Shown in pieces: positions 7,665-16,266 of a DNA stretch of 64,000 nt (its first letter is position 1; each line of letters opens with the position of its first letter). The notes beneath the pieces were generated by a model. It did not search any database. It worked only from the letters and a program-made list of their open reading frames with translations, and was not told the DNA's origin. The stretch is taken from positions 828,927 through 892,926 of the forward strand of contig OY282361.1 in the NCBI GenBank assembly GCA_958295645.1. Direction: 5' to 3'. Origin of the DNA: Longimicrobiales bacterium (lineage in GTDB: Bacteria; Gemmatimonadota; Gemmatimonadetes; Longimicrobiales; Gaopeijiaceae). The position numbers and the translations under genes were made by a program.

Positions 7665-9643
7665 TGGTGAACCCCTATTCCCGGGGGCCTCGCGCCGACC
7701 CTAGACCGGTACCGGCGGAGGCGCCCAACGCCGCATTGCTCATCGATTTCGACAACGTCACGATGGGAATGCGGAGCGACTTGGCAAAAGAACTTCAGAC
7801 GTTGCTCGGCACCGACATCATCAAGGGCAAGGTGACGGTGCAGCGAGCATACGCGGACTGGCGCCGCTACCCGCAGTACATCGTGCCTCTTTCCGAGGCG
7901 TCGATCGACCTCATCTTCGCCCCGGCCTACGGCAGTTCCAAGAAGAACGCCACGGACATCCGAATGGCCATCGACGGCATGGAGCTTGTCTTCATCCGTC
8001 CCGAGATCGGAACGTTCATCCTGCTGACGGGCGACTCGGACTTCTCGAGCCTTGTCCTGAAGCTCAAGGAATACGGCAAGTACGTGATCGGCATCGGCAT
8101 TCAGGAGTCCAGTTCGGACATCCTCGTGCAGAACTGCGACGAGTACTATTCGTACACGTCTCTCGCCGGCCTCAGCAAGACGTCCAACGGCAAGTCGGCC
8201 GCCGCCGATCCTTGGCAATGCGCGACGGAGGCCCTGGAGCGGATGGCCTCCCGGGGCGACGTGATGCGGTCCGACCGTCTCAAGCAGGTGATGATGGAGA
8301 TGTCGCCGGGCTTCGACGAACGGAACCTGGGATTCAGGAAGTTCTCGAGGTTCTTGGTGGAGGCCGCCAGCAGGGGGCTGATGCAGATCGAGCGGGGCCA
8401 GAACGGACAGTATTCGGTGGCGTTGCCCGGGGACGGGAAGGCGGCTGCCGGGCCGAAAGCCGGCGGAGCGGCCAGAACCGGCGACGGGGGGAAGTCCGGC
8501 GAGGGGCGCAAGTCCGGCGGAGGCGCCAAGGCCGGCGAGAACGGCAAGGACGCCGGACGCGGGAAGGCCGGCGAGAGGACCAAGACGGCCGAGACGCCCA
8601 GCGGCCGGGAAGCTGCGAGCCGCAAGGAGAGCCCGGGAAAGCGTGCCGGCGACGACGCCCACGCCCGGGACGGCGCTCGTGCAGAGGACGGAGCCCGTTC
8701 CGAACGAGCCGGCGCGGCGAATCCCGCCCCGGCGCTGGACCTCTTGCGGCGGGCGCTCGAGGGCTTCCACGAGAGGGGCCGGCACAGCGTGAGGGATTCG
8801 ACCGTCAAGCGGAGGCTGCTGTCGATGAATCCGAGCTTCGACGAGAGCGCTCTGGGCTTCTCCAAGTTCAGCAAGTTCCTTCAGTTCGCGGCGGATCAGC
8901 GCCAAGTCGCCTTGGCTCCGTTGGAGGGTGGCGGCTTCGAAGTGCGCCTGCGCAGGAACGGCCGAGAGTCCGGCTCCGTCCCGGACGGTGCGGGCGAGCC
9001 GCCCAGGACGGCCCAGGCTGGCGGAGGACGCGAGCACGGTTCCGCCGGCGAGAGTGCGGAGGCCTCCGTGGATGCGAAGGCGCTCGGCCTGCCCTCCGCG
9101 GAGGACGCCGTGACGAGCTACTTGGCGAACCGCTACCGCGGCGTGGGCGTGAAGACGGCCGAGACGCTGGTGAGCGCTTTCGGCCCGCAGCTCTTCTCGG
9201 TGTTGCAGCGGGATCCGGACAAGGTGCGCAAGCTGTTGCCCCCGGGCCGGGCGGACCGCGTGCTGCTCGCCTGGAAGGAGGACTACGAACGGCGGGTTGG
9301 GCAGGTCAAGGCAAAGGCGAAGGCCGCGGAGCCGGTTGCCGGCCGTCCGCGGGGACATCGAGGCGACCGGCCCCGTCCCCGTTCAAATGCGCAGGCCGCG
9401 AACGTCCCGCAACATCGAGAGCCGAGCGAGGGAACGGAGGAGGGCAGGCGAGCGAGCGAGTCGTCCGCGCCGGACGCCCCGGGGCGGAGCAGGACCGCCC
9501 AACGGGAACTGGCCGGCTTGGCGTTGCAGGAAGAGCCGGTGGTTCAGGAAGCGGCCGCCGAGCCCGAGAAGTCGTCCGGGATCGTCGGTTTCTTGAAGCA
9601 GGCGGCCCGGCGCACCAGGGGCCGTGGCGGCCGGGAGGGCTGA
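7664..9643 (+). CDS. NYN-domain protein with two LOTUS/OST-HTH domains
   Basis: 659-residue protein that probably handles RNA. Residues about 20-180 form a NYN (LabA/DUF88, PIN-like) nuclease fold with acidic residues in LLIDFDNV, ATDIRMAIDGME and LLTGDSDFSS. Two OST-HTH/LOTUS winged-helix modules follow at about 184-255 and 360-430; both share the pattern SPGFDE/NPSFDE..LGF.KFS.FL, so one looks like a copy of the other. A low-complexity Lys/Gly/Ala linker joins them. A segment at about 479-545 (YRGVGVKTAETLVSAFG) looks like helix-hairpin-helix, and the tail is basic and disordered. It is coupled to the acyl-CoA synthetase gene (TGATG). NYN plus LOTUS proteins are known; the added HhH-like end is unusual. 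Confidence 0.88.
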   Translation: MVNPYSRGPRADPRPVPAEAPNAALLIDFDNVTMGMRSDLAKELQTLLGTDIIKGKVTVQRAYADWRRYPQYIVPLSEASIDLIFAPAYGSSKKNATDIRMAIDGMELVFIRPEIGTFILLTGDSDFSSLVLKLKEYGKYVIGIGIQESSSDILVQNCDEYYSYTSLAGLSKTSNGKSAAADPWQCATEALERMASRGDVMRSDRLKQVMMEMSPGFDERNLGFRKFSRFLVEAASRGLMQIERGQNGQYSVALPGDGKAAAGPKAGGAARTGDGGKSGEGRKSGGGAKAGENGKDAGRGKAGERTKTAETPSGREAASRKESPGKRAGDDAHARDGARAEDGARSERAGAANPAPALDLLRRALEGFHERGRHSVRDSTVKRRLLSMNPSFDESALGFSKFSKFLQFAADQRQVALAPLEGGGFEVRLRRNGRESGSVPDGAGEPPRTAQAGGGREHGSAGESAEASVDAKALGLPSAEDAVTSYLANRYRGVGVKTAETLVSAFGPQLFSVLQRDPDKVRKLLPPGRADRVLLAWKEDYERRVGQVKAKAKAAEPVAGRPRGHRGDRPRPRSNAQAANVPQHREPSEGTEEGRRASESSAPDAPGRSRTAQRELAGLALQEEPVVQEAAAEPEKSSGIVGFLKQAARRTRGRGGREG

Positions 9644-9658
9644 CCCGCGCCCCGCGAC

Positions 9659-10288
9659 ATGCCGGCCTGCCCGAGCCCGGCCTCGGCGCGGCTCGTCTCC
9701 ACGAGGCGGCCTCCGCCCGCCGGGCTTCTCGAAGGAGAATGCCGCGAGGCTGCCCGCCGGCTGCTGGGGGCGGCGCTGTCTTCCACGGTGGACGGCCGCG
9801 AGACGAGCGGCGTGATCGTGGAGGCGGAAGCCTACCTGGGGCCGCACGACCCGGCCAGCCATGCGCGAGCCTCGACCGGGCGAACCGCCCGCAACGACGC
9901 CATGTTCGGCGACTCCGGCACTCTGTACGTCTACCTCTCTCACGGCTTGCATCACTGCGCCAACGTCGTGACCGGAGAACGTGGAGATCCCGCCGCCGTG
10001 CTGATCCGCTCGCTCGAGCCGGTGAAGGGCCTCGCGGTCATGGCGGAGCGGCGCGGCCGCGAGACGGACCTGTGCAGCGGGCCGGGGCGGCTGTGCCAAG
10101 CGTTGGGGATCACGCTCCGCCACAACGGACATTCGCTGCGCCGTCCGCCGGTGCGGCTGCTCGAAGGCGCGTCGTTCGCCGACTCGCAAGTCGGCGTCTC
10201 CGGCCGAATCGGCGTCTCCCGCGCCGCGGACTGGCCGTTGCGGTTCTTCGTGAAGGGCCATCCGGCCGTGAAGGCGCCCCGGCAGTAG
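9659..10288 (+). CDS. DNA-3-methyladenine glycosylase (AAG/Mpg family)
   Basis: Removes alkylated purines from DNA to start base-excision repair. The 209-residue protein shows the family active-site strand VEAEAYLG (Glu near residue 55), the DPASHA and GRTARNDAMF segment, and YVYLSHGLHHCANVV, equivalent to the YGxxxCxN substrate-pocket motif, followed by AAVLIRSLEP and SGPGRLCQALGI. Length is typical for bacterial members. It starts 15 bases after the NYN gene and is probably the last gene of the operon, since the next 70 bases contain a candidate promoter for the following unit. Confidence 0.93.
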   Translation: MPACPSPASARLVSTRRPPPAGLLEGECREAARRLLGAALSSTVDGRETSGVIVEAEAYLGPHDPASHARASTGRTARNDAMFGDSGTLYVYLSHGLHHCANVVTGERGDPAAVLIRSLEPVKGLAVMAERRGRETDLCSGPGRLCQALGITLRHNGHSLRRPPVRLLEGASFADSQVGVSGRIGVSRAADWPLRFFVKGHPAVKAPRQ

Positions 10289-10308
10289 CGACATGCGCCG
10301 TCCTTCGT

Positions 10309-10316
10309 TAGCTTTG
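10309..10316 (+). promoter_or_regulatory. Candidate TAnnTTTG promoter element before the DUF4153 unit
   Basis: TAGCTTTG matches TAnnTTTG exactly and lies 43 bases before the ATG of the short leader frame at 10360. No convincing upstream -33/-35 element is visible. Confidence 0.4.
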
Positions 10317-10337
10317 TAATGCAAAGTCCATCTCGCA

Positions 10338-10353
10338 CCTCTTCGGAAAGAGG
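10338..10353 (+). promoter_or_regulatory. Small hairpin covering the leader ribosome-binding site
   Basis: CCTCTT-CGGA-AAGAGG forms a perfect six-base stem with a four-base loop. The 3' arm contains most of the AGAGGA ribosome-binding site of the leader frame that starts at 10360, so folding could limit initiation. This is visible in the sequence; regulation is inference. Confidence 0.35.
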
Positions 10354-10359
10354 AAACTC

Positions 10360-10461
10360 ATGAAGGCGAATCATCCACTGAACGAACCCGCGTGCCGAGA
10401 AGGCCGGAGGGGGCGCGCTTCGGCCCTCGCAGCTGCGCCGTCTAGCGGAGCCGCAACATGA
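10360..10461 (+). CDS. Possible 33-aa leader peptide upstream of DUF4153 gene
   Basis: A short open frame with ATG preceded by AGAGGA at five bases. It encodes 33 residues rich in Arg, Ala and Glu, and its TGA overlaps the ATG of the DUF4153 gene by four bases (ATGA at 10458-10461). Good ribosome-binding site, coupling overlap and a promoter-like element 43 bases upstream argue for translation. The product has no recognisable domain and no membrane segment, so it may serve only to couple ribosomes into the next gene. Chance is not excluded, because short open frames are frequent in such GC-rich DNA. Confidence 0.4.
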   Translation: MKANHPLNEPACREGRRGRASALAAAPSSGAAT

Positions 10462-12365
10462 AGGCGGCGCCCATTCGACGACTGGCCTCCAAGGGCCGCG
10501 CAACCGCCGTGAGGTTTCCCGAAGTCCTCGTGTGCGCCGCGGTCGCCGTCGTGGGCGGCGTGGTCGGCGTCAACGAGGAAGGCAACGACGCCACGGTTTG
10601 GGTCAAGCTCTGGATGGCGGGCAGCCTGGGACTCCCTCTCTTCGCGGCGCTCGCGTTGGCGAGCGAACGCCATGGCTGGGCGACCCTGACGCGGGGACTG
10701 GCGACGGTCGGCGGCATGGCTGTTCTCGCCGTCGTCTTCGTCGCCTTCGGGCGGTGGGGAGAAGCAAGCTGGGGACAGCGCTACATCCACCTGTCCGCCA
10801 CGCTGCACATGGCCGTTGCGGTCGTCCCTTACGTGCGGGCCAAGGAGCCCTGGGGCTTCTGGCACTACAACCGGTCGTTGCTCTTCCGCTTCGCGATGGC
10901 CGGGGTGTACGCCGCGGCGACCTTCGCCGGGCTTGCGCTGGCCCTGGCGGCGATCGACAATCTGCTGGGGGTCGACGTCCCCGACATCACCTATCCCCGG
11001 GTCTTCTTCGTCGCCGCCTTCGGGTTGCACCCGTTGATCTTCCTGGCCGGAGTGCCGCGGGACTTCCACGCACTGGAGGCGGTTCGGGAGTACCCGGCGT
11101 GGTTGCGCGTGTTCTCCCAGCACGTGATGCTGCCGTTGGTCGCGCTGTACGTTGCGATCCTCATGGTCTACATGGGGAAGATCCTCCTGACGGGCACTTG
11201 GCCGAGCGGCTGGATCAGCTACTTGGTGTCGGGGCTGGCCGTGGCGGGCATCTTCTCGCTCCTCATGGTGCATCCCGAGCGAATGCGCACCGAGCACAGC
11301 TGGATCGACCACTACGCGCTGGCGTTCTGGATCGCCGTCCTGCCTTCGGCCGGGATGGTCGGCATGGCGCTCTGGCAGCGGTTCCAGCAGTACGGAGTGA
11401 CGGAGAGACGCTATCTGCTGGGACTGCTGGCGGTTTGGCTGGCCGGGGCGGCGGTGCACCGCGTGGTCACGCGCACCCGCGACATCAAGTCGATTCCGCT
11501 GGCGCTGGCCGTCTTGGGCGCGTTGTCCTTCGTGGGACCGTGGTCGGCCTACGCGGTCGCCGAGAGGAGCCAGACGGCCCGCATCGAGCGGATATTGTCG
11601 GCGCGCGGCGTCCTCGACGAAGGGGCCCTCGCGGCTTCAGCGCAGGAGATTCCCTTCGACGAGTGGCGGCAGGTCGAAGACGCCGTGGCGTACCTCGTGG
11701 ACAACCACGGAACGGACATCATCGACGCCTGGTCCGGCGGCGTCCGGGAGGCGGCCGGCATCTTGGCGGACGAGGACGGGGAACCAGCCGGCCAGGCTGC
11801 CGGGAACGCCCGGGTAGCTCGGGTCATGGAGCGCCTGGGGGTGCTCCCGGGTCCCAGCGGGCGGCCCGTCGAGATTAGGGCCGCGTCGCCGGCGATGCCC
11901 GTCTCGGCAGGCGGCTACGACCTGCTGCTGGCTCATTGGGAGCGCGCAGAGGCGTGGGTGCCGCGGGACCGGGAAGGGTCGCCGGCCGGATCCGAGGCCA
12001 TCCCGCCCGGACAGGAGCCGTCGGACTCCCCCGAGGGCGACACCGTGGCCGTGCGCCTGTCGGAAGACGGCCGGGAGATCGTGGTCGCGTTCCTGGGGCA
12101 GGAGTCGAGGGCCTCTCTGGATCGCCTGATCCAATTGGCCGCGAGCCCGCGCGCTCAGGTGAGCGACGGCCGTAGCGAAGCCTTCGCGGAGACTCTGGAA
12201 GCGCCCGTCGAAGCGCTGGCGCTGGACTTGCCCGACCTGCTCGGCGGCGCGCGTCTCCTGCTTCGGCGGCTTCGCGTGGAGCGCTTGGACGACGGGCCCG
12301 CGGCCACGGAATTCTCCGTCGAAGCCCTGTTGCTGCGGACCAGTTCGGAGGACGCGCCCGGGTAG
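10458..12365 (+). CDS. DUF4153 integral membrane protein
   Basis: 635-residue inner-membrane protein. About ten hydrophobic segments fill residues 15-370, including the DUF4153-like stretches NRSLLFRFAMAGVYAAATF, FGLHPLIFLAG, MVYMGKILLTGTWP and GWISYLVSG. The C-terminal 260 residues are soluble, with two similar patches (SAQEIPFDEWR.., then a region after a Pro/Glu-rich linker), and may face the periplasm. The biochemical function of DUF4153 is not known to me. A CGGAG site lies seven bases before the ATG. The NhaC antiporter gene follows after about 37 bases on the same strand. Confidence 0.8.
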   Translation: MKAAPIRRLASKGRATAVRFPEVLVCAAVAVVGGVVGVNEEGNDATVWVKLWMAGSLGLPLFAALALASERHGWATLTRGLATVGGMAVLAVVFVAFGRWGEASWGQRYIHLSATLHMAVAVVPYVRAKEPWGFWHYNRSLLFRFAMAGVYAAATFAGLALALAAIDNLLGVDVPDITYPRVFFVAAFGLHPLIFLAGVPRDFHALEAVREYPAWLRVFSQHVMLPLVALYVAILMVYMGKILLTGTWPSGWISYLVSGLAVAGIFSLLMVHPERMRTEHSWIDHYALAFWIAVLPSAGMVGMALWQRFQQYGVTERRYLLGLLAVWLAGAAVHRVVTRTRDIKSIPLALAVLGALSFVGPWSAYAVAERSQTARIERILSARGVLDEGALAASAQEIPFDEWRQVEDAVAYLVDNHGTDIIDAWSGGVREAAGILADEDGEPAGQAAGNARVARVMERLGVLPGPSGRPVEIRAASPAMPVSAGGYDLLLAHWERAEAWVPRDREGSPAGSEAIPPGQEPSDSPEGDTVAVRLSEDGREIVVAFLGQESRASLDRLIQLAASPRAQVSDGRSEAFAETLEAPVEALALDLPDLLGGARLLLRRLRVERLDDGPAATEFSVEALLLRTSSEDAPG

Positions 12366-12402
12366 CGGACGAGTGCGGGCGGCAGACGTTAGTTTGTTCG
12401 GC

Positions 12403-13821
12403 ATGAGCGATCCAGGTTGGATTTCGATCCTGCCGCCGTTGCTGGCAATCGGCTTGGCCATCGCGACGCGCCAAGTCTACCTGTCGTTGGCGGGCGGCAT
12501 CTGGCTGGGCTGGTCCATCCTGCACGGCTGGAACTTCGCCTCCGGGCTGGCGGAGACGATCGAGTCGGCGGTGCGCGTGCTGGCCTCGCCCGGCGACGCC
12601 AAGGTGATCATGTTCACGCTGGTCATGGGCGCGCTGATCGCCACGCTGGGGTCCTCGGGCGGAGTGGCGGGGTTCGTCGCCTGGCTGGAGCGGAACCGCT
12701 GGGTGACCAACGGACGCCGTGCGCAATTCCTGGCCTGGGCCACCGGCGTGGTCATCTTCATCGAGTCCAACATCACGGTGCTGGTGGCCGGCTCCGTCTC
12801 CCGGCCGCTCTTCGACCGCTTCCGCGTGTCGCGGGAGAAGCTCGCCTACCTGATCGACTCCACCAGCGCGCCGATATGCATCCTGATTCCGCTGAACGCC
12901 TGGGGAGCGTACAACTTGCGGCTCCTGGCGGACGAGGGGATGGGCGACTCGGCCGCTTGGATCCTGCTGCTCAAGTCGATCCCCTTCAACTTCTACGCCT
13001 TCGCCGCCGTGATTCTGGCGCTGGCGGTGGCCGCGCTGCGGCTCGACTGGGGTCCCATGAAGCGCGCCGAAGCGCGGGCCGCAGGCGGCGAGGTCCTCCG
13101 CCCCGGAGCCACCCCGATGATGGACGAGGGCGTGCTGGGCGGCGACGGGGATCCGTCCATCCGCCCGAGGGCCGCGAACATGGTGGCGCCGGTGGTGGCC
13201 CTCGTCGTGCTCATGCCCGCCGGGTTGTGGGTGACGGGAGACGGCAACCTCACGGCCGGGGACGGCTCGACCGCGGTGCTCTGGGCTTCGCTCGGCGCGC
13301 TGGCGGTGGCCTGGGCGATGCTCCTGGCCCAGCGCGCCTGTTCCGTGGACAAGCTGGTGCGCACCGCTCTCAAGGGGGCGGGCGGCCTGGTCCCGCTGGC
13401 GCTCATTCTCGTCCTGGCGCTCGCGCTCAAAGAGGTCGCGGGCGAACTGGGGACGGGCGCCTACGTGGCGGGCGTCGCCGAGGGAACGCTGCCGCCCGCG
13501 GCCTTCCTGCCGCTGGTCTTCCTGGTCTCGTCGGCGGTCGCGTTCTCGATCGGGTCGAGCTGGGGGACCTTCGCCATCATGATTCCGATCGCGGTTCCGG
13601 TTGCCGGGCTCATGGAGCTGGCGCCTGCGCCGTTCCTGGCCGCCGCGTTGTCGGGCGGAATCTTCGGCGATCACTGCTCCCCCGTGAGCGACACGACGAT
13701 CGTATCTTCAATGGCCTCCGCGACCGACCACGTGGACCACGTGCGGACCCAGCTGCCCTACGCCTTGGCGGGAGGCGCGGTCGCGGCCGCCTGCTTCGCC
13801 CTGACCGGGGCCTTCTTGTAA
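12403..13821 (+). CDS. NhaC-family Na+/H+ antiporter
   Basis: Inner-membrane antiporter of about 472 residues that exchanges sodium (or another small cation or organic ion) for protons. It opens with WISILPPLLAIGLAIATRQVY and has some ten to twelve hydrophobic segments. Conserved loop features of the family are GVVIFIESNITVLVAGSVSRPLFDR, LIDSTSAPICILIPLNAWG, and near the end SIGSSWGTFAIMIPIAVP and GDHCSPVSDTTIVSS. I chose ATG 12403; the in-frame GTG at 12373 would add ten non-membrane residues. There is no clear ribosome-binding site before 12403. TTAGTTTG lies only nine bases upstream, so a leaderless message is possible. Confidence 0.9.
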   Translation: MSDPGWISILPPLLAIGLAIATRQVYLSLAGGIWLGWSILHGWNFASGLAETIESAVRVLASPGDAKVIMFTLVMGALIATLGSSGGVAGFVAWLERNRWVTNGRRAQFLAWATGVVIFIESNITVLVAGSVSRPLFDRFRVSREKLAYLIDSTSAPICILIPLNAWGAYNLRLLADEGMGDSAAWILLLKSIPFNFYAFAAVILALAVAALRLDWGPMKRAEARAAGGEVLRPGATPMMDEGVLGGDGDPSIRPRAANMVAPVVALVVLMPAGLWVTGDGNLTAGDGSTAVLWASLGALAVAWAMLLAQRACSVDKLVRTALKGAGGLVPLALILVLALALKEVAGELGTGAYVAGVAEGTLPPAAFLPLVFLVSSAVAFSIGSSWGTFAIMIPIAVPVAGLMELAPAPFLAAALSGGIFGDHCSPVSDTTIVSSMASATDHVDHVRTQLPYALAGGAVAAACFALTGAFL

Positions 13822-13841
13822 CCGGTCTCGGCAGCTGCAGC

Positions 13842-13855
13842 CCGGCCGCGGCCGG
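13842..13855. repeat. 14-base perfect palindrome between nhaC and etfB
   Basis: CCGGCCGCGGCCGG is self-complementary and sits in the 67-base gap between the antiporter stop and the etfB GTG. It could form a short hairpin, but there is no U-run, so I do not call it a terminator. Confidence 0.4.
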
Positions 13856-13888
13856 AGGAGAGGCCCCAGCCCACCTGCGAGCAACCCA

Positions 13889-14638
13889 GTGAACATCGCC
13901 GTGTGCATCAAGCGGGTGCCCGACACGGGAACCCGGATTCGCATCGCCGAGACGGGCGACGGCGTCGAGACCGACGGCGTGAAGTACGTCATGGGCCCGT
14001 ACGACGAGTTCGCGGTGGAGGCCGCGCTGCAGCTGGCGGAGGCCGCGGAAGGGGGAGAGGTGGCCCTGCTGGCGTACGGCCCTCCGGCCACGCAGGAAGC
14101 GTTGCGGTCGGGCTTGGCGATGGGCGCGCATCGGGCGGTCTTGCTGGCGGGCGAACCGACGATGGACGGATGGGCCACGGCCCGCACGTTGGCGGCGGAG
14201 CTGTCGGGCTGGGAGGCGGATCTGGTCTTGTTCGGAGTCAAGGCGGTGGACAGCGACCAGCAGCAGGTCGGGCCGATGGTGGCCGAGCTGCTGGGCCGGC
14301 CCTGTGCGACGGCCGTCTCGTCGATGGACGTGTCGGAGGGCGTGGCGACATGCCGCAGGGTCGTCGAAGGCGGTCGCGAAGTGGTCGAGATGACCCTGCC
14401 CGCCGCGGCCACGATCACGAAGGGCCAGTACGAGCCGCGCTACGCGTCGCTGCGGGGGATCATGGCGGCCAAGCGGAAGCCGTTGGAGCAGAAGGCGGCC
14501 AAAGAGGCGGCGGTGGAGCTGGTGGTCGAGGCGCTGGAGTATCCGCCGCCGCGCCCGCCCGGGCGGATCCTCGGCGAGGGGCCGGCGGCGGCGGCGGAGC
14601 TCGTGCGCCTGTTGCGCGAAGAAGACAAGGCGATCTAG
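13889..14638 (+). CDS. etfB: Electron transfer flavoprotein beta subunit
   Basis: Small subunit of the soluble flavoprotein that collects electrons from acyl-CoA and related dehydrogenases. The 249-residue protein starts MNIAVCIKRVPDT and contains the family patterns VMGPYDEFAVEAAL, VLFGVKAVDSDQQQVGP and LPAAATITKGQYEPRYASL. The last matches the EtfB signature region that contacts AMP and the alpha subunit. GTG 13889 is the only start close to the N-terminal motif. The alpha subunit gene follows after two bases, so the two are co-translated. No bifurcating partner genes are nearby; an ordinary respiratory Etf is the simplest reading. Confidence 0.95.
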   Translation: MNIAVCIKRVPDTGTRIRIAETGDGVETDGVKYVMGPYDEFAVEAALQLAEAAEGGEVALLAYGPPATQEALRSGLAMGAHRAVLLAGEPTMDGWATARTLAAELSGWEADLVLFGVKAVDSDQQQVGPMVAELLGRPCATAVSSMDVSEGVATCRRVVEGGREVVEMTLPAAATITKGQYEPRYASLRGIMAAKRKPLEQKAAKEAAVELVVEALEYPPPRPPGRILGEGPAAAAELVRLLREEDKAI

Positions 14639-14640
14639 CC

Positions 14641-15669
14641 GTGGGCGAGAAAGCGGGCGGCGGCGGAGCAGCGGGCGAGCGCGGGGCTGGCCGCGTGCTC
14701 GCGGTGGCCGAAGTGGCGGGCGGGACGTTGCGAGGCGCGTCCTTGGAGGTGGTCTCGGCGGCGCGGAGGCTTGCGGACGCGTGGGGTGGCGCGGTGGACG
14801 CGGTGGTGTTGGGCGAGCCCGGCGCGGCCGAAGCGGCTTCGGGGCTGGCCAAGTGGGGGGCCGACCGCGTCGTCGGCATCGAGGCGGCGGGGTTCGGGGC
14901 GGCCGGCCCAGGCGCGCATGCGGGCGCCGTGGCCGCGACGGTGCGGGAAGGCAGCCACCGGGCGGCGCTGTTTTCGGCGACTCCCTCGGGCAGGGACGTG
15001 GCGCCGCGGGTGGCGGCCAAGTTGCGGTGTCCGCTGCTCACCGACGTGACGGCCTTGGACGTCCAGGGAGGGAGCGTGACCGCGATCCGGCCCGCGTACG
15101 CCGGCAAGGTGCTGGCCCGCGTCCGTTGCACTGGCGATCGCCTGCTGGCCTCGTTGCGGCCGAACGCCTTGTCGGCGGTTGCGAGTCCCCGCGAGCCCGT
15201 CGTCGAAGTTCGGCCTCCCGACCCGGAGACGGGCAGCGAGGGTTACCGAGTCGCCGGGTTCGAGCCGTCCGGCGGCGCCTTCGTGGACGTGTCGGAAGCC
15301 AGCGTCGTGGTTTCGGGCGGACGGGGCATGAAAGCGCCCGAGAACTGGGGCGTCCTCGAAGACCTCAGGGACGCTCTGGGCGAGGCCGCGGCCCTGGGGG
15401 CTTCGCGCGCCGTGGTGGATGCGGGTTGGCGTCCCCACGCCGAACAGGTCGGACAGACGGGCAAGACCGTGACCCCCGACCTCTACTTCGCGATCGGCAT
15501 ATCCGGCGCCGTCCAGCACTTGGCCGGCATGCGCACCGCCAAAGTCGTGGTCGCCGTGAACGCGGACCCGGACGCCCCGATATTCGGCGTGGCCGACTAC
15601 GGGATCGTGGGCGATCTGTTCGAAGTCGTGCCGGCCATCGCCGAGGCCGTCCGCAAGCTGGGCGGATAG
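14641..15669 (+). CDS. etfA: Electron transfer flavoprotein alpha subunit
   Basis: Large FAD-binding subunit paired with EtfB, 342 residues. The N-terminal half is the EtfA/B-like domain ([20 protein letters not shown]). The C-terminal FAD-binding part begins at [11 protein letters not shown], followed by [40 protein letters not shown] and [21 protein letters not shown], a full match to the family signature. The GTG start at 14641 gives a Gly/Ala-rich N-terminus of about 20 residues before the domain. Electrons would pass onward to an Etf:quinone oxidoreductase, which is not in this window. Confidence 0.95.
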   Translation: MGEKAGGGGAAGERGAGRVLAVAEVAGGTLRGASLEVVSAARRLADAWGGAVDAVVLGEPGAAEAASGLAKWGADRVVGIEAAGFGAAGPGAHAGAVAATVREGSHRAALFSATPSGRDVAPRVAAKLRCPLLTDVTALDVQGGSVTAIRPAYAGKVLARVRCTGDRLLASLRPNALSAVASPREPVVEVRPPDPETGSEGYRVAGFEPSGGAFVDVSEASVVVSGGRGMKAPENWGVLEDLRDALGEAAALGASRAVVDAGWRPHAEQVGQTGKTVTPDLYFAIGISGAVQHLAGMRTAKVVVAVNADPDAPIFGVADYGIVGDLFEVVPAIAEAVRKLGG

Positions 15670-15675
15670 CGGACC

Positions 15676-16266
15676 TCAGCCTCCGGGCGGGCCTCCCAGG
15701 AACTCGACCGGGTCGACTTCCCGGCCCCAGCGCCACACTTCCAGATGCAGGTGGGGACCGGCCGCGGCTCCCGACTGGCCTGTCTTGCCGAGGACGGTCC
15801 CCTTGTCCACTTCCCGCCCGGCCGCGACCGACACTTCGGACAGGTGGGCGTACACGGAGAGCAGGCTCTCGCTGTGGTCCACCCAGACGACTTGGCCGTA
15901 TCCGCTCATCGGACCGGCGAAGCGCACGCGGCCCGGCAGCAGGGGGAGCACGGGAGTTCCGACGGGAACCGCGATGTCGAGGCCGCGGTGCACGTCTGGC
16001 AACATCCCTTCCATGCGAAATCCATAAGGCGAGGCCAACGGGCCGCGCACCGGCCATTGGGGCGCCTGGCAAGAGGCCGCGAGCGACGCCAGCGCCAGGA
16101 CGCCCGCGGCCCGCGTCGTTGCCGCCCGTCGCGCTCGCGCGAAGAGGCCCGGCCCGCGGCACACCCGCGCCAGAACGCCCGCGGCTCGCGTCGCCGCCCG
16201 TCGCGCTCGCGGGAACAGACCCGGCCCGCGGCACACCAGCATTGCGGCGCCCGCCTCCCGCGTCAT
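15676..16266 (-). CDS. M23 (LytM/NlpD-type) lipoprotein peptidase
   Basis: Predicted envelope endopeptidase or amidase activator of 196 residues. The C-terminal 120 residues form an M23 domain with HRGLDIAVPVGTPV and GPHLHLEVW (His pair near residues 169-171), so zinc ligands appear intact. Upstream is a lipobox-like SLAASC near residue 66. The N-terminal 55 residues are a tandem duplication of an Arg-rich, signal-like unit. ATG 16266 overlaps the TGA of moeA (ATGA); an ATG two codons earlier is equally possible. It is transcribed convergently with etfA, with six bases between the two stops. Confidence 0.85.
   Translation of the reverse strand: MTREAGAAMLVCRGPGLFPRARRAATRAAGVLARVCRGPGLFARARRAATTRAAGVLALASLAASCQAPQWPVRGPLASPYGFRMEGMLPDVHRGLDIAVPVGTPVLPLLPGRVRFAGPMSGYGQVVWVDHSESLLSVYAHLSEVSVAAGREVDKGTVLGKTGQSGAAAGPHLHLEVWRWGREVDPVEFLGGPPGG
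16092..16238 (-). repeat. Tandem duplication (75 + 72 bases) in M23 signal region
   Basis: Copy 16092-16166 and copy 16167-16238 are nearly identical and differ by one missing codon and a few substitutions. In protein the unit is roughly VCRGPGLF.RARRAAT(T)RAAGVLA, present twice before the lipobox. The reading frame is preserved. Confidence 0.85.

Noticed and set aside
13889-15669. Electron-bifurcating Etf system
   Set aside because: No partner dehydrogenase or Fix-type genes are adjacent; an ordinary Etf pair explains the data.
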